From positions 1-54,397 of the forward strand of contig NZ_VUYQ01000014.1 in assembly GCF_008711155.1 (NCBI RefSeq): a DNA stretch of 54,397 nt, written 5' to 3'. Position numbers and translations under genes: made by a program. This document shows, piece by piece, positions 17,913 through 27,714 of the stretch; within the stretch, counting starts at the first letter, position 1, and the number at the start of each line of letters is the position of its first letter. The notes beneath the pieces are model-generated. The model did not search any database. It saw only the letters and a list, made by a program, of their open reading frames with translations, and was not told the DNA's origin. This DNA is from Dechloromonas sp. CZR5. GTDB taxonomy: Bacteria; Pseudomonadota; Gammaproteobacteria; Burkholderiales; Rhodocyclaceae.

Positions 17913-18389
17913 ATGGAGCTCTTGAAAGCGATACGTGCCGGCCGGCTGAACGACGTGAAGGCCGCTCTCGATGCCGGGGTTGCCATGGATGACGAGGGGC
18001 AGCCCGGATTTGCGCTCGGTATGGCCTGTTTTCTCGGGCATGCGGAGATCGTTCGCGAACTGGCCTTGCGGGGCGCACACGTGAACGTTGCCGACAACGC
18101 CGCGGTGACGGCTCCGCTGGCCATGGCCATTCGTGGAGGGCGCAAGGAAGTCGTCCGCACGCTGGTCGAATTGGGGACCGTCGTTCCGCCCGGCATGCAA
18201 ACCGGCCTGGGTGAACAGGAGTTGAAAGCGGCGCAGTGGGTGGCCTTCCGCGACGGCCATGCGATTGCCGACGGAGCCGATGCCGATGTGCACGGGGATG
18301 TCGAGGAAATCCATTTTGCCCGGCCCAGTCATGTCGATACGCAGGTATTGGAGGCCGAGGCCTTGCGCGCCGTGCTGGGCAAGGACTGA
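17913..18389 (+). CDS. Small ankyrin-repeat protein
   Basis: A 158-aa protein with about three ankyrin repeats: ELLKAIRAGRLNDVKAALDAG, then ALGMACFLGHAEIVRELALRGAHVN, then PLAMAIRGGRKEVVRTLVELG. The C-terminal third has no repeats and is acidic. No signal peptide is present, so it is probably a cytosolic protein-interaction module. It is divergent from pyrD and followed by the tolC-macAB operon on the same strand after a 100-base gap. The partner is unknown. Confidence 0.75.
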   Translation: MELLKAIRAGRLNDVKAALDAGVAMDDEGQPGFALGMACFLGHAEIVRELALRGAHVNVADNAAVTAPLAMAIRGGRKEVVRTLVELGTVVPPGMQTGLGEQELKAAQWVAFRDGHAIADGADADVHGDVEEIHFARPSHVDTQVLEAEALRAVLGKD

Positions 18390-18491
18390 GGACTGAATCG
18401 TGCGCACGCGGGCCATGAGGTCGTTGCGCGGGGACCTCTTATAAACAATCAGTAACAACTTTTTCTCGGCGTCAGGGCTAAACTGCCGGCC

Positions 18492-19880
18492 ATGCGAAAT
18501 TTCGGAACATTTCTGTTTTTTGCCATCGCTGCGCTGCCCGCCTGGGCTGGCGGTCTGGACGATCCGTTCGGCACGACCGGGAATTTGCCGCTGAAGCCGT
18601 CGCCCAGCCTGCTGGCGCGGGTCGGTGAAGCGCCTTGCGCGACGGCGTTGCCGAGCACCCCGCTCGCGGCTGTCGACGCGGTGGATCTGATGCTGTGCAA
18701 CCACCCGCAGACCCGTGAAGTCTGGGCGTCGGCAAGGGCGCAGGCGGCACTGGTCGGCGTTGCCCGGGCAGGCTGGTTGCCGACCTTGTCCGGGTCGGCT
18801 TCGACCACGCGCTTCGAATATCGGAATACGGCCTATACCCGCGATGCGGCGGCCATCACGCTGTCGTGGCTGCTTTACGATTTCGGCCAACGCTCGGCCA
18901 ACGTCGAGAGCGCCGAACAATTGCTGGCTGCGGCGGCGGAGACCCGGGACGCGACGGTGCAGACGCTCTTCCTGGGCGCCTTGCAGACTTATTATGCGGC
19001 GCAGGCCACGCAGGCCGCGGTGGCATCGGCATTGCAGGCCGAGCGTTCCGCCCGTGAAAGCTATCTGGCGGCCGAGGCACGCTACAGCGTAGGCGTCGCT
19101 ACGCCGGCCGACCGGCTGCAGGCGCAGACCGCGCTGTCGCAGGCGACATTGAATCGCATCAAGGCAGAGGGCGATGCCCGCAATGCCCTGGGTTCCCTGG
19201 CCAACGCGCTGGGTTTCGGCGCCCAGCAACCCATCGCGCTCGCCGACCTGCCGGCCTTGCCGGCCGGCGTGAGTTTCCAGAAGGAAGTCGATGCCCTGAT
19301 TGCCGAGGCCCAGGCGCGGCGCCCCGACCTCAAGGCGGCCGAGGCGCAGCTCAGGGCGGCGCAGGCCGGCATCGATCTGGCGCGTGCGCAGGGCCGGCCG
19401 ACGATTTCCCTGGGGGCCGGGCCGACCTGGCAGGAGTCGGCTGGCGTGACCCAGCAGGGCGGCAGCTTTGGGCTGACCCTCAACGTGCCGATCTTTTCTG
19501 GCTTCGATACCACCTATCGCGTACGTTCCGCCGCTGCCCAGGCAGATGTGCGTGCAGCGCAGCGCGACCGCATTCGCAACCAGGTTGCACTCGATGTGTG
19601 GAAGGCCTACCAGAGCCTGACCACGGCGACGCAAAGCCTGCAGACGACGGCCGATCTGGTGGCCAGCGCCGAGCAGTCGGAGCGCGTGGCGCTCGGGCGC
19701 TACAAGGCGGGTGTCGGCACCATCCTCGACCTGCTGTCGGCGCAATCGGCCTTGGCCGGCGCCCGGCTGCAGCGCATTCAGGCGCAGCTCGACTGGAATG
19801 TCTATCGCGCCACCCTGGCCCAGTCCGTGGGGGCGCTCGATTACACGCTGCTGCAACCGGCGGCGGAAGGAAGACCATGA
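18492..19880 (+). CDS. tolC: TolC-family outer-membrane efflux protein
   Basis: The outer-membrane channel of a tripartite efflux system, 462 aa with a signal peptide (MRNFGTFLFFAIAALPAWA). The two OEP repeats are visible as coiled-coil segments rich in Ala/Gln/Leu, with LSWLLYDFGQRSANVESAEQ in the first half and LTLNVPIFSGFDTTYRVRSA in the second. GRYKAGVGTILDLLSAQSALA is the typical second-repeat signature. Its stop overlaps the macA start (ATGA), so it is coupled to its own pump. tolC is used as a family label only. Confidence 0.9.
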   Translation: MRNFGTFLFFAIAALPAWAGGLDDPFGTTGNLPLKPSPSLLARVGEAPCATALPSTPLAAVDAVDLMLCNHPQTREVWASARAQAALVGVARAGWLPTLSGSASTTRFEYRNTAYTRDAAAITLSWLLYDFGQRSANVESAEQLLAAAAETRDATVQTLFLGALQTYYAAQATQAAVASALQAERSARESYLAAEARYSVGVATPADRLQAQTALSQATLNRIKAEGDARNALGSLANALGFGAQQPIALADLPALPAGVSFQKEVDALIAEAQARRPDLKAAEAQLRAAQAGIDLARAQGRPTISLGAGPTWQESAGVTQQGGSFGLTLNVPIFSGFDTTYRVRSAAAQADVRAAQRDRIRNQVALDVWKAYQSLTTATQSLQTTADLVASAEQSERVALGRYKAGVGTILDLLSAQSALAGARLQRIQAQLDWNVYRATLAQSVGALDYTLLQPAAEGRP

Positions 19881-21091
19881 AGCATCTCGGCAAGACTTTG
19901 ATCGGTGTTACTGTCGTCGCGGCATTGGCGGGCGGCGGCTATTGGTTTGTCCAGCAGCGTGCCGCGCAGAATCCGGAAACCCGCTACAAGTTCGCGACCG
20001 TCGAAAAAGGCGACGTCACGCAGACCGTCTCGGCCAACGGTACGTTGACCCCGCTGGTGCTGGTCAACGTCGGCACCCAGGTATCCGGTACGGTGAGGAA
20101 GCTGTACGTCGATTTCAATTCCAAGGTCAGCGCCGGCCAGAAGCTGGTCGAACTCGACCAGTCGCTGCTGCAGACCGTGGCCCGGCAGAGCCAGGCGAAC
20201 GTGGTGAATGTCCAGACCTCTTACGACCTGGCCAAGGCCAACGAGGCCCGGATGCGTGCGCTGCTCGACAAGGAATACATTTCCCGCCAGGACTACGATC
20301 AGTCCCTGCAGAACCTCAAGTCGGCCCAGGCCCAGCTGGTGCAGGCCAAGGCAGCGGCCGACAAGGATCAGGTCAACCTCGGGTACTCGGTCATCACCTC
20401 GCCGGTTTCGGGCGTGGTGGTGGCTCGCCTGGTGGATATCGGACAGACGGTGGCAGCCAGCTTCCAGACGCCGACGCTGATCCAGATCGCTCAGGATTTG
20501 ACCAAGATGGCGATCGATACCAGCTTTGCCGAAGCCGATATCGGCAACATCAAGGAGGGCATGCCGGTCCGCTTCACCGTCGACGCCTTCCCGAACCGCA
20601 GTTTTCAGGGCGTCGTGCAGCAGATCCGCCTGAATCCCACGAACACCCAGAACGTGGTGACCTACAACGTGCGCATCAACGTCGATAACCCGGAACTGAT
20701 CCTGCTGCCGGGCATGACGGCCTATGTCAGCATCGGCGTGCAGAAGCGGCCGGGTGCCTTGCTGGTGCCGAATGCGGCGCTGCGCTTCAAGCCGGCGGAC
20801 GCCGCGGGCAAGAAGGAGGGCGATGCCGGCAAGGCTGCGGGTGGCGGCCAGGGCAACGGCGGGCCGGCCGGCGGCCAAGGCGGCAAGGCCAAGAAGCGCG
20901 ATAGCCAGAGCGGCACGGTCTATGTGCTGGCCGACGGCGAAATCAAACCGCTGTCCGTGCAGATCGGCATCACCGACAACCGGAATACCGAAATCGTCAG
21001 CGGCGAGTTGAAGGAAGGCGACCGTATCGTGACCGGCGAGAACGGATCGAGCGACAAGAAGCCGTCGTCGGTCGGCATGCGGATGTTCTGA
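19877..21091 (+). CDS. macA: MacA-like periplasmic adaptor (membrane fusion protein)
   Basis: A 404-aa adaptor bridging a MacB-type pump to TolC. One N-terminal anchor helix (about 5-24) precedes a lipoyl-like half motif (VNVGTQVSGTVRKLYVDFNSKV) and a helical hairpin with alanine/glutamine heptads. The second lipoyl half (ITSPVSGVVVARLVDIGQTV) and a beta-barrel with SFAEADIGNIKEGMPVRFTV follow. A low-complexity Gly/Lys insertion of about 40 residues interrupts the membrane-proximal domain near residue 315 (KKEGDAGKAAGGGQGNGG and onward); this is longer than in E. coli MacA. Overlaps couple it to tolC upstream and to the ATPase gene downstream. Confidence 0.92.
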   Translation: MKHLGKTLIGVTVVAALAGGGYWFVQQRAAQNPETRYKFATVEKGDVTQTVSANGTLTPLVLVNVGTQVSGTVRKLYVDFNSKVSAGQKLVELDQSLLQTVARQSQANVVNVQTSYDLAKANEARMRALLDKEYISRQDYDQSLQNLKSAQAQLVQAKAAADKDQVNLGYSVITSPVSGVVVARLVDIGQTVAASFQTPTLIQIAQDLTKMAIDTSFAEADIGNIKEGMPVRFTVDAFPNRSFQGVVQQIRLNPTNTQNVVTYNVRINVDNPELILLPGMTAYVSIGVQKRPGALLVPNAALRFKPADAAGKKEGDAGKAAGGGQGNGGPAGGQGGKAKKRDSQSGTVYVLADGEIKPLSVQIGITDNRNTEIVSGELKEGDRIVTGENGSSDKKPSSVGMRMF

Positions 21092-21785
21092 TGATGCAAC
21101 CGGTCATCCGGGTCGCCGGCCTGGGCAAGTCCTACGAAACGGCGGCCGGCCTGTTCCCGGCGCTCAAGGGCGTGGACCTCGACGTCCGGCCCGGCGAGTT
21201 CATCGCCATCATGGGGCCGTCCGGGTCGGGCAAGTCGACCTTCATGAACCTGCTCGGCTGCCTCGATACGCCGACCGTCGGCGACTATTTTCTGGCCGGC
21301 GAAAACGTCGCGCACATGGACAAGGATGCCCTGGCCTTGTTGCGCAACCGCACGCTGGGTTTCGTCTTCCAGGGCTTCAATCTGCTGCCGCGCATGAGCC
21401 TGCAGGACAACGTCGCGCTGCCGCTGGTCTATGCCGGCGTCGACCGCGAGACGCGCCAGGCCAAGGCCCGCGAACTGCTCGCCAAGGTCGGCCTCGGCAA
21501 CTACGCAGAATCGCTGCCCAACCGCATTTCCGGCGGCCAGCAGCAACGCGTGGCGATCGCCCGGGCGCTGGTCAACGAACCTCGCCTGATCCTCGCCGAC
21601 GAGCCGACCGGCAACCTCGACAGCCATACCAGCGAGGAAATCATGCGCCTGTTCGAGGAACTGAACGGCGAGGGCATCACCATCGTGCTGGTCACCCACG
21701 AGCCGGATATCGCCGCGCACTGCAAGCGGCAGGTGCGCTTTCTCGACGGTCAGATCGTCAGCGACCAACTGACGGGGGATTCCGC

Positions 21786-21789
<4 letters not shown>
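21091..21789 (+). CDS. macB: MacB-type ABC transporter ATP-binding protein
   Basis: A cytosolic nucleotide-binding domain of 232 aa. Walker A is GPSGSGKS at about 42-49, the Q-loop is [10 protein letters not shown], the signature is [15 protein letters not shown], Walker B is [12 protein letters not shown], and the switch His is in LVTHEP. In E. coli MacB the ATPase is fused to the permease; here the two are separate, as in LolCDE/YbbAP-type and many MacB-like systems. The ATG overlaps the macA stop (TGATG) and the TGA overlaps the permease start. Confidence 0.93.
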
Positions 21790-23002
<1,213 letters not shown>

Positions 23003-23006
<4 letters not shown>

Positions 23007-24253
23007 CCACGCGTCGCCAATTCCTGTTTGCCGCCGGGCTACTGCCCCTGTTACAGCCCGCCCTGGCCGACAACCGGCGGGTGGTCATCGTCGGCGGCGG
23101 CTGGGGCGGACTGGCGGCGGCGAGCCAGTTGCGGCAACTGGCGCCCGGGCTGGAGGTCACGCTGATCGACCGCCAGCCGGCGTTCATGTCCTTCGCCCTG
23201 AGCAGCCGCTGGCTCGTTGAACCCGGCGCCGCCCCCTGGGCGCGCCACGATTACGCCGGGCTGGCAAAAAAATACGGCTATCGTTTCATGCAGGCCGACG
23301 TGAGCGGCATCGACATCGCCCGGCGCAGCGTGACGACGGCCGATGCCGTCCTGCCCTTCGACTGGCTGGTGCTGTCGCCGGGCATCCGCGAGGACTGGTC
23401 GGCCTGGCAGGTAAACGACCCGCAGGCGATTGCCGAATTGCGGCGGCGCCATTCCGGGGTCATGCAATCGGCCGCCGACCTGCCGGCCCTCAAGCAGCGC
23501 CTCGCCAGCTTCAAGGGCGGCGACCTGCTGATGACCATCCCGCCGGCCCCCTATCGCTGCCCGCCGGCGCCCTACGAGCGCGCCCTGTTCATCGCCTGGT
23601 GGCTGAAGACGCAGAAAATCCCCGGCAAGCTGGTCATCGTCGACCCCAACCCGATGATGCCGGCCTTCCGCAACATCCTGCTCGACCGCTTTAAAGATCA
23701 GGTCACCTATCTCGACCATGCCAAGGTGCGCAGCGTCGATCTGGTGCGGAAGACGGTCTCTACCGATATCGACGACATCCGGTTCGACGAGGCCATGCTG
23801 TGTCCGCCGCAGCAGGCGGCCGACGTGCTCTGGCAAGCCGGGCTGATCCGGCGGGAGGAGGGCGGCAAGCTCAGCGGCTGGGCCGCGCAGGGCGCCACCG
23901 ATTTCCGCAGCGCCGCCGACAACCGGGTTTTCGTGATCGGCGACGCCACCGGGCTGGTATCGCCGCAATTCGGCTACTTCCCGAAGACGGGGCAGGTCGC
24001 CAGCCGCATGGGCCAGGCCGTCGCCCGCCAGATCGCGGCCCAGGCCACGGGCAAGGCGCAAACCACGCTACTGCCAGAAAGCGTCTGCCATGTGACGAGC
24101 AGCCTCGAACCGCTGGAAAACATCCGCATCGACACCAGCTATCGCGACCGCGGCGACGGCTTTCTGATCCAGACCGTCAAGCAGGTCCGCAACCCCAACC
24201 CGGCCGGCGAGGATGCCGCCTGGGCGGCGGCGATGTACCGGGAGTTCCTCTAG
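23003..24253 (+). CDS. Flavocytochrome c-type FAD oxidoreductase, coupled to MacAB
   Basis: A 416-aa exported flavoprotein related to the FccB subunit of sulfide dehydrogenase. The N-terminus TRRQFLFAAGLLPLL is a Tat-type signal. The FAD Rossmann motif VVIVGGGWGG follows at about 27-36. The redox-cysteine region YRCPPAPYERA, the second FAD motif NRVFVIGDATGL, and PQFGYFPKTGQVASRMG are present. A further cysteine in LPESVCHVTSS aligns with the TCYS cysteine of FccB. No cytochrome gene accompanies it. Its ATG overlaps the MacB permease stop (ATGA), so it belongs to the efflux operon. Sulfide or persulfide oxidation is a guess from family; it may act on the pump's substrate. Confidence 0.82.
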
Positions 24254-24525
24254 ATACCCCCTTTTTTGCGGCATGTCGGTGACCGGGTGGGGCACTGTAT
24301 TGGCGCAATGGGGTTTTTGCTCTGGCAAGGGCAGGGTGTCGGTCGGAGTGGAATTTGTCTCAAACGGGGGCGTAGAGGGCTTTACGCCCGGCCTTCGAAC
24401 CGGATCGTGACTCGCCACGGCTCACCTGCTCACTTGATCTGTGCCTGTTTTAATTTAAACAGGCTGTATCTGTTATTGAACATGTGTTGAACCAATAATT
24501 GGCTATCTATCCAAGTGGAGTAGCC
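24254..24525. other. Intergenic region upstream of norE-like gene
   Basis: A 272-base stretch without a gene. It holds a 7-bp hairpin at 24368-24389 (GGGCGTA / TACGCCC), a palindrome at 24444-24463 annotated separately, and a direct repeat TTGAAC-N5-TTGAAC at 24476-24492. GGAG at 24517-24520 is the ribosome-binding site of the GTG start at 24526. No full FNR box was found. Confidence 0.6.
24444..24463. promoter_or_regulatory. Palindromic operator candidate upstream of norEF
   Basis: CCTGTTT at 24444-24450 and AAACAGG at 24457-24463 form perfect 7-base arms around an AT-rich centre. It lies about 65-80 bases upstream of the norE-like start. The symmetry and position suit a regulator binding site. 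It does not match the TTGAT-N4-ATCAA FNR/DNR consensus, so the regulator is not known. Confidence 0.45.
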
Positions 24526-25131
24526 GTGAGTTCACTGACCCTACCGTTATCCGAACCTCTTCCAGCAATCGATAACTCCTCGCGCATTCCTGGCAACAAA
24601 GGCATTTGGGTCGGCATCGCCTGCGAGTTCGTCGAGTTCCTGGTTCTCTTCGTGGTCTATTTCGTTGCCCGGGCGCACTTTCCTGAGTCCTTCGAGGCCG
24701 GGAGTGAAAAGCTGTCACGGGTCGCCGGAACCGTCATTACCTTGCTGATGGTGACGAGCAGCTTTTTCATCGCCTGTTCCGTGGTGGCAATCCGCGCCAA
24801 CCGGCGCCGCCAGTCGCTCTACTGGCTGTTCGCGGGACTGGTTATGGCCCTCGGCTACCCCGTCGCCAAGTATGTCGAAATTCAGTGGAATCTGAGTCAC
24901 GGCATCAACGGTGAGTCCGGAATCTTCTTCACGGTCTATTACTACCTCACCTTCAATCATCTCGTACATGCCACTTGGGGCATTCTGGGGATACTCTGGG
25001 TTATGGCCCGCCATCTGGCCGGTGGATACTCCGCCGAGGATTACGCTGGCCTGGAGGCACTGGCTAGTTACTGGCATGCCACCGACATCATTTGGCTGGT
25101 CATTTTTCCCTTCTTTTACGTCCTGGTGTAA
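24526..25131 (+). CDS. norE: NorE-like cytochrome c oxidase subunit III family protein
   Basis: A 201-aa membrane protein with about five helices of the heme-copper oxidase subunit III family. Blocks include IWVGIACEFVEFLVLFVVYF, YYLTFNHLVHATWGILGILW and the C-terminal YWHATDIIWLVIFPFFYVLV, the last typical of NorE and subunit III. NorE supports nitric oxide reductase activity in denitrifiers. GTG 24526 is chosen: GGAG lies five bases upstream, whereas the TTG at 24499 has none. The catalytic norCB genes are not in the window. A subunit of another oxidase remains possible. Confidence 0.78.
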   Translation: MSSLTLPLSEPLPAIDNSSRIPGNKGIWVGIACEFVEFLVLFVVYFVARAHFPESFEAGSEKLSRVAGTVITLLMVTSSFFIACSVVAIRANRRRQSLYWLFAGLVMALGYPVAKYVEIQWNLSHGINGESGIFFTVYYYLTFNHLVHATWGILGILWVMARHLAGGYSAEDYAGLEALASYWHATDIIWLVIFPFFYVLV

Positions 25132-25133
25132 GC

Positions 25134-25442
25134 ATGAATCAGCCCCAAACATCACCCTCAGTTTCCTATCGTCCGCTGGTGAAAACCTGGCTGCTACTCC
25201 TCGGCCTGACCTTCGCCAGCGTCCTGCTCAGCCAACACCTGCACGGTGACGCCTGGTTGCAGCTACTGGTCGCCGCCATCGTCTGGATCAAGGGCGACCA
25301 GATCGCCCGCCATTTTCTGGAAACGCGCATTGCCCACCCCTTCATTCGCCGCATCACCCATGCCTTTGTTGCCTTTACGCCGATCGCCTTGGTGCTGACC
25401 GCCTTTTTCGGCAGGGAATTTGCCCGTATTGCATCGATCTGA
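25134..25442 (+). CDS. norF: NorF-like cytochrome c oxidase subunit IV family protein
   Basis: A 102-aa protein with three predicted membrane helices (WLLLLGLTFASVLLSQ; LQLLVAAIVWIKGDQIARHFLE; AFVAFTPIALVLTAFFG). The helix 2 pattern IVWIKGDQIARHFLE fits prokaryotic subunit IV/NorF small proteins. It begins two bases after the norE stop, so the pair forms an operon. NorF is associated with NorE in denitrifiers, but its molecular role is unsettled. Confidence 0.72.
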   Translation: MNQPQTSPSVSYRPLVKTWLLLLGLTFASVLLSQHLHGDAWLQLLVAAIVWIKGDQIARHFLETRIAHPFIRRITHAFVAFTPIALVLTAFFGREFARIASI

Positions 25443-25466
25443 AGAAGACAAGCGCGGCGAAATATC

Positions 25467-25495
25467 GGCCTCAGCCGTCAATTGCGGCTGAGGCC
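25467..25495. terminator. Hairpin between converging norF and DUF934 genes
   Basis: GGCCTCAGCCG (25467-25477) and CGGCTGAGGCC (25485-25495) form a perfect 11-bp stem around a seven-base loop. It is placed between two converging stop codons. No T tract follows on either strand, but stability and position suggest termination or mRNA end protection for both units. Confidence 0.65.
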
Positions 25496-25533
25496 TCGGT
25501 GCACCATGGCGGCAGGGTGTCATCCGGATGGGT

Positions 25534-26037
25534 TCATCCGTCTCGTCGCGACGACTCGGCCTTGAACGGGCCGGACGTATCGGGTTGCCAGGCATAGTCT
25601 GCGAAAGCCCCGAGGGCAGCATCCGGATCCTGATCCTCCCGCAATGCGAAAGCATTGAATCCACAGCGCCCGAGAAAATACAACTGGTCGCGCAGAATGT
25701 CGCCGACCGCGCGCAATTCTCCGGTAAAGGCGTATCGCGAACGCAGCAGGCGACCGATTGAATACCCCCTGCCATCCACAAAACTGGGGAAATTGACCGC
25801 GATAAGGGGCAATCTGCCGAGATGAGGCAATAGCGATGCAGGATCGTCGTCCGGCTCGAGCAGTGCGCCCACGGACGCCACGCTGTTCGAAATCGCATCG
25901 GCATGCTTCAGGTAGCTCTGTAGCGGCAGAATGATTCTGCGAGCTTTGCCTGCCAGCAAACCGGGCTTGAAATCCGATGCGGTCAAGATTTGCCAGCCAT
26001 CGTCGACGACGGTTCCGTTCTTAATGATTCGCTTCAT
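25534..26037 (-). CDS. DUF934 family protein (sulfite reductase partner)
   Basis: A 167-aa protein of DUF934, a family found almost only directly after cysI-type sulfite reductases in proteobacteria. Conserved segments are LPLIAVNFPSFVDGRGYSIGRLLR and GDILRDQLYFLGRCGFNAF. It is thought to help the reductase accept electrons or assemble, but no reaction is established. Its ATG lies inside the cysI end (17-base overlap). The C-terminus ends in a short charged tail. It converges on norF. Confidence 0.85.
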   Translation of the reverse strand: MKRIIKNGTVVDDGWQILTASDFKPGLLAGKARRIILPLQSYLKHADAISNSVASVGALLEPDDDPASLLPHLGRLPLIAVNFPSFVDGRGYSIGRLLRSRYAFTGELRAVGDILRDQLYFLGRCGFNAFALREDQDPDAALGAFADYAWQPDTSGPFKAESSRRDG

Positions 26038-27694
26038 GGGCGGCTCCATATACGGCAATCCTGAACGGTCCCAAGCCGACGCGTTCGACGGTGTCGATAA
26101 ACAGCTCGCCTTCGTTGCGCAGCCGGACGTATGTCTCGAGCAGGATATTGATGGTGTCCGGAATATCCGCTGCGGCAAACGACGGGCCGATGACCTTCCC
26201 GATATTCGACCGGTTCCCTTCGCGGCCGCCGATGGTGATCTGGTACCAGGCTTCGCCGTTCTTGTCGACGCCGAGAATGCCGATGTGCCCGATGTGGTGA
26301 TGGCCGCAGGCATTGACGCATCCCGATATGTTGAGTTCCAGCGGCCCCAAGTCAAAGAGATAGTCGATTTTGTCAAAACGCTCCTGAATGGCGTTGGCAA
26401 CCGGAATGGACTCGGCATTGGCCAGTGAACAGAAATTCCCTCCGGGACAACACACGACATCGGTCAACAATCCGGCATTCGGGGTGGCCAATCCATAGGC
26501 ACTGGCGATGGCCCACAGTTCGAACAAGTCCTCCCGGGCCACGTACGGCAATACCAGGTTTTGTTCATGCGTGACCCGAATCTCGCCGGTGCCAAAGCGC
26601 TCGGCCAATACCGAAATGACGTCCATCTGGTCTGCCGTCGCGTCACCCGGCGGAATGCCGGTTTTTTTCAGCGTGAGCGTGACGATCCGGTAGCCAGGCT
26701 GGCGATGTAAGGCCACATTCCGTTTCACCCAGCGCGAATAGGCGCGGTTATTGCGCAATGCATCGGCATCAACCGGATCCAGCGGAGAGTGTTTGACGAG
26801 TAGCGGCGGGCCGTCGAAGAAAGCCTCCATGGCCGCAAAACCGGCTTCGGAAATGGTATCCGGCCCGTTTCTCGAATGAGCCCATTCGCTTTCGACCTCG
26901 CGGGAAAACCCTTCGAGGGTCAGATCCTTGACCAAAATCTTGATGCGCGCCTTGTATTTGTTGTCGCGCCGGCCATAGCGGTTGTAGACCCGCAGGATGG
27001 CGTCGAAGTAATTGAGCAGTTCGGCGCGCGGCAGGAAGGGCTTGATGCACTGGCCGACCATCGGTGTCCGCCCGAGGCCGCCACCGACATGGATTTCGAA
27101 TCCCGGCCGGCCGTCGGCATCCCGTTTGGCCAGCGCGCCGATGTCGTGAAAGCGAATGGCCGCCCGGTCTTCCCCGCCGCCGGCGATGGCCATCTTGAAC
27201 TTGCGGGGCAGGAACAGAAACTCCGGCGCCAGAGTCGACCACTGGCGAACGATTTCGCAGTACGGCCGCGGGTCGAAAACCTCGTCCTCGGCGACACCGG
27301 CGAACGGATCGGTGGTGATGTTGCGGATACAGTTGCCGGAGGTCTGGATGGCATGCATCTGCACCTTGGCCAACTCGGCCAGGATGTCCGGCACCTCGGC
27401 CAGGCGAACCCAGTTGAACTGGATGTTGCAGCGGGTGGTGAAATGGCCGTAACCCCGATCCCAGGTCCGGGCGATCCTGGCCAGCGTCCGCATCTGCTGG
27501 CTCGACAGCGTGCCATAGGGAATGGCTACGCGCAGCATCGGTGAGTGGCGCTGGACGTAGAGGCCGTTTTGCAGGCGCAGCGGACGGAAATCGTCCTCGC
27601 CGAGGCTGCCGTTGAGAAATCGCCGGGTCTGGTCACGAAACAAGGCCACCCGGTCATCCACCAGGCGTTGATCGATGGGGTTGTAGATATACAT
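26021..27694 (-). CDS. cysI: Sulfite (or nitrite) reductase, siroheme hemoprotein
   Basis: A 557-aa siroheme/[4Fe-4S] reductase, the CysI-like form common in betaproteobacteria. Ferredoxin-like half domains alternate with siroheme-binding halves. The arginine-containing GHFTTRCNIQFNW and TSGNCIRNITTDP appear in the first half. The cluster cysteines are in CCPGGNFCSLA and ISGCVNACGHHH in the second. This six-electron reductase usually makes sulfide for cysteine synthesis. The neighbourhood is odd: it follows ccoG by 20 bases rather than cysDNH, and it sits among denitrification genes, so a nitrite-reducing role cannot be excluded. Confidence 0.88.
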   Translation of the reverse strand: MYIYNPIDQRLVDDRVALFRDQTRRFLNGSLGEDDFRPLRLQNGLYVQRHSPMLRVAIPYGTLSSQQMRTLARIARTWDRGYGHFTTRCNIQFNWVRLAEVPDILAELAKVQMHAIQTSGNCIRNITTDPFAGVAEDEVFDPRPYCEIVRQWSTLAPEFLFLPRKFKMAIAGGGEDRAAIRFHDIGALAKRDADGRPGFEIHVGGGLGRTPMVGQCIKPFLPRAELLNYFDAILRVYNRYGRRDNKYKARIKILVKDLTLEGFSREVESEWAHSRNGPDTISEAGFAAMEAFFDGPPLLVKHSPLDPVDADALRNNRAYSRWVKRNVALHRQPGYRIVTLTLKKTGIPPGDATADQMDVISVLAERFGTGEIRVTHEQNLVLPYVAREDLFELWAIASAYGLATPNAGLLTDVVCCPGGNFCSLANAESIPVANAIQERFDKIDYLFDLGPLELNISGCVNACGHHHIGHIGILGVDKNGEAWYQITIGGREGNRSNIGKVIGPSFAAADIPDTINILLETYVRLRNEGELFIDTVERVGLGPFRIAVYGAAHEANH

Positions 27695-27714
27695 GTCGAA
27701 GGAATGGGCAGGGA

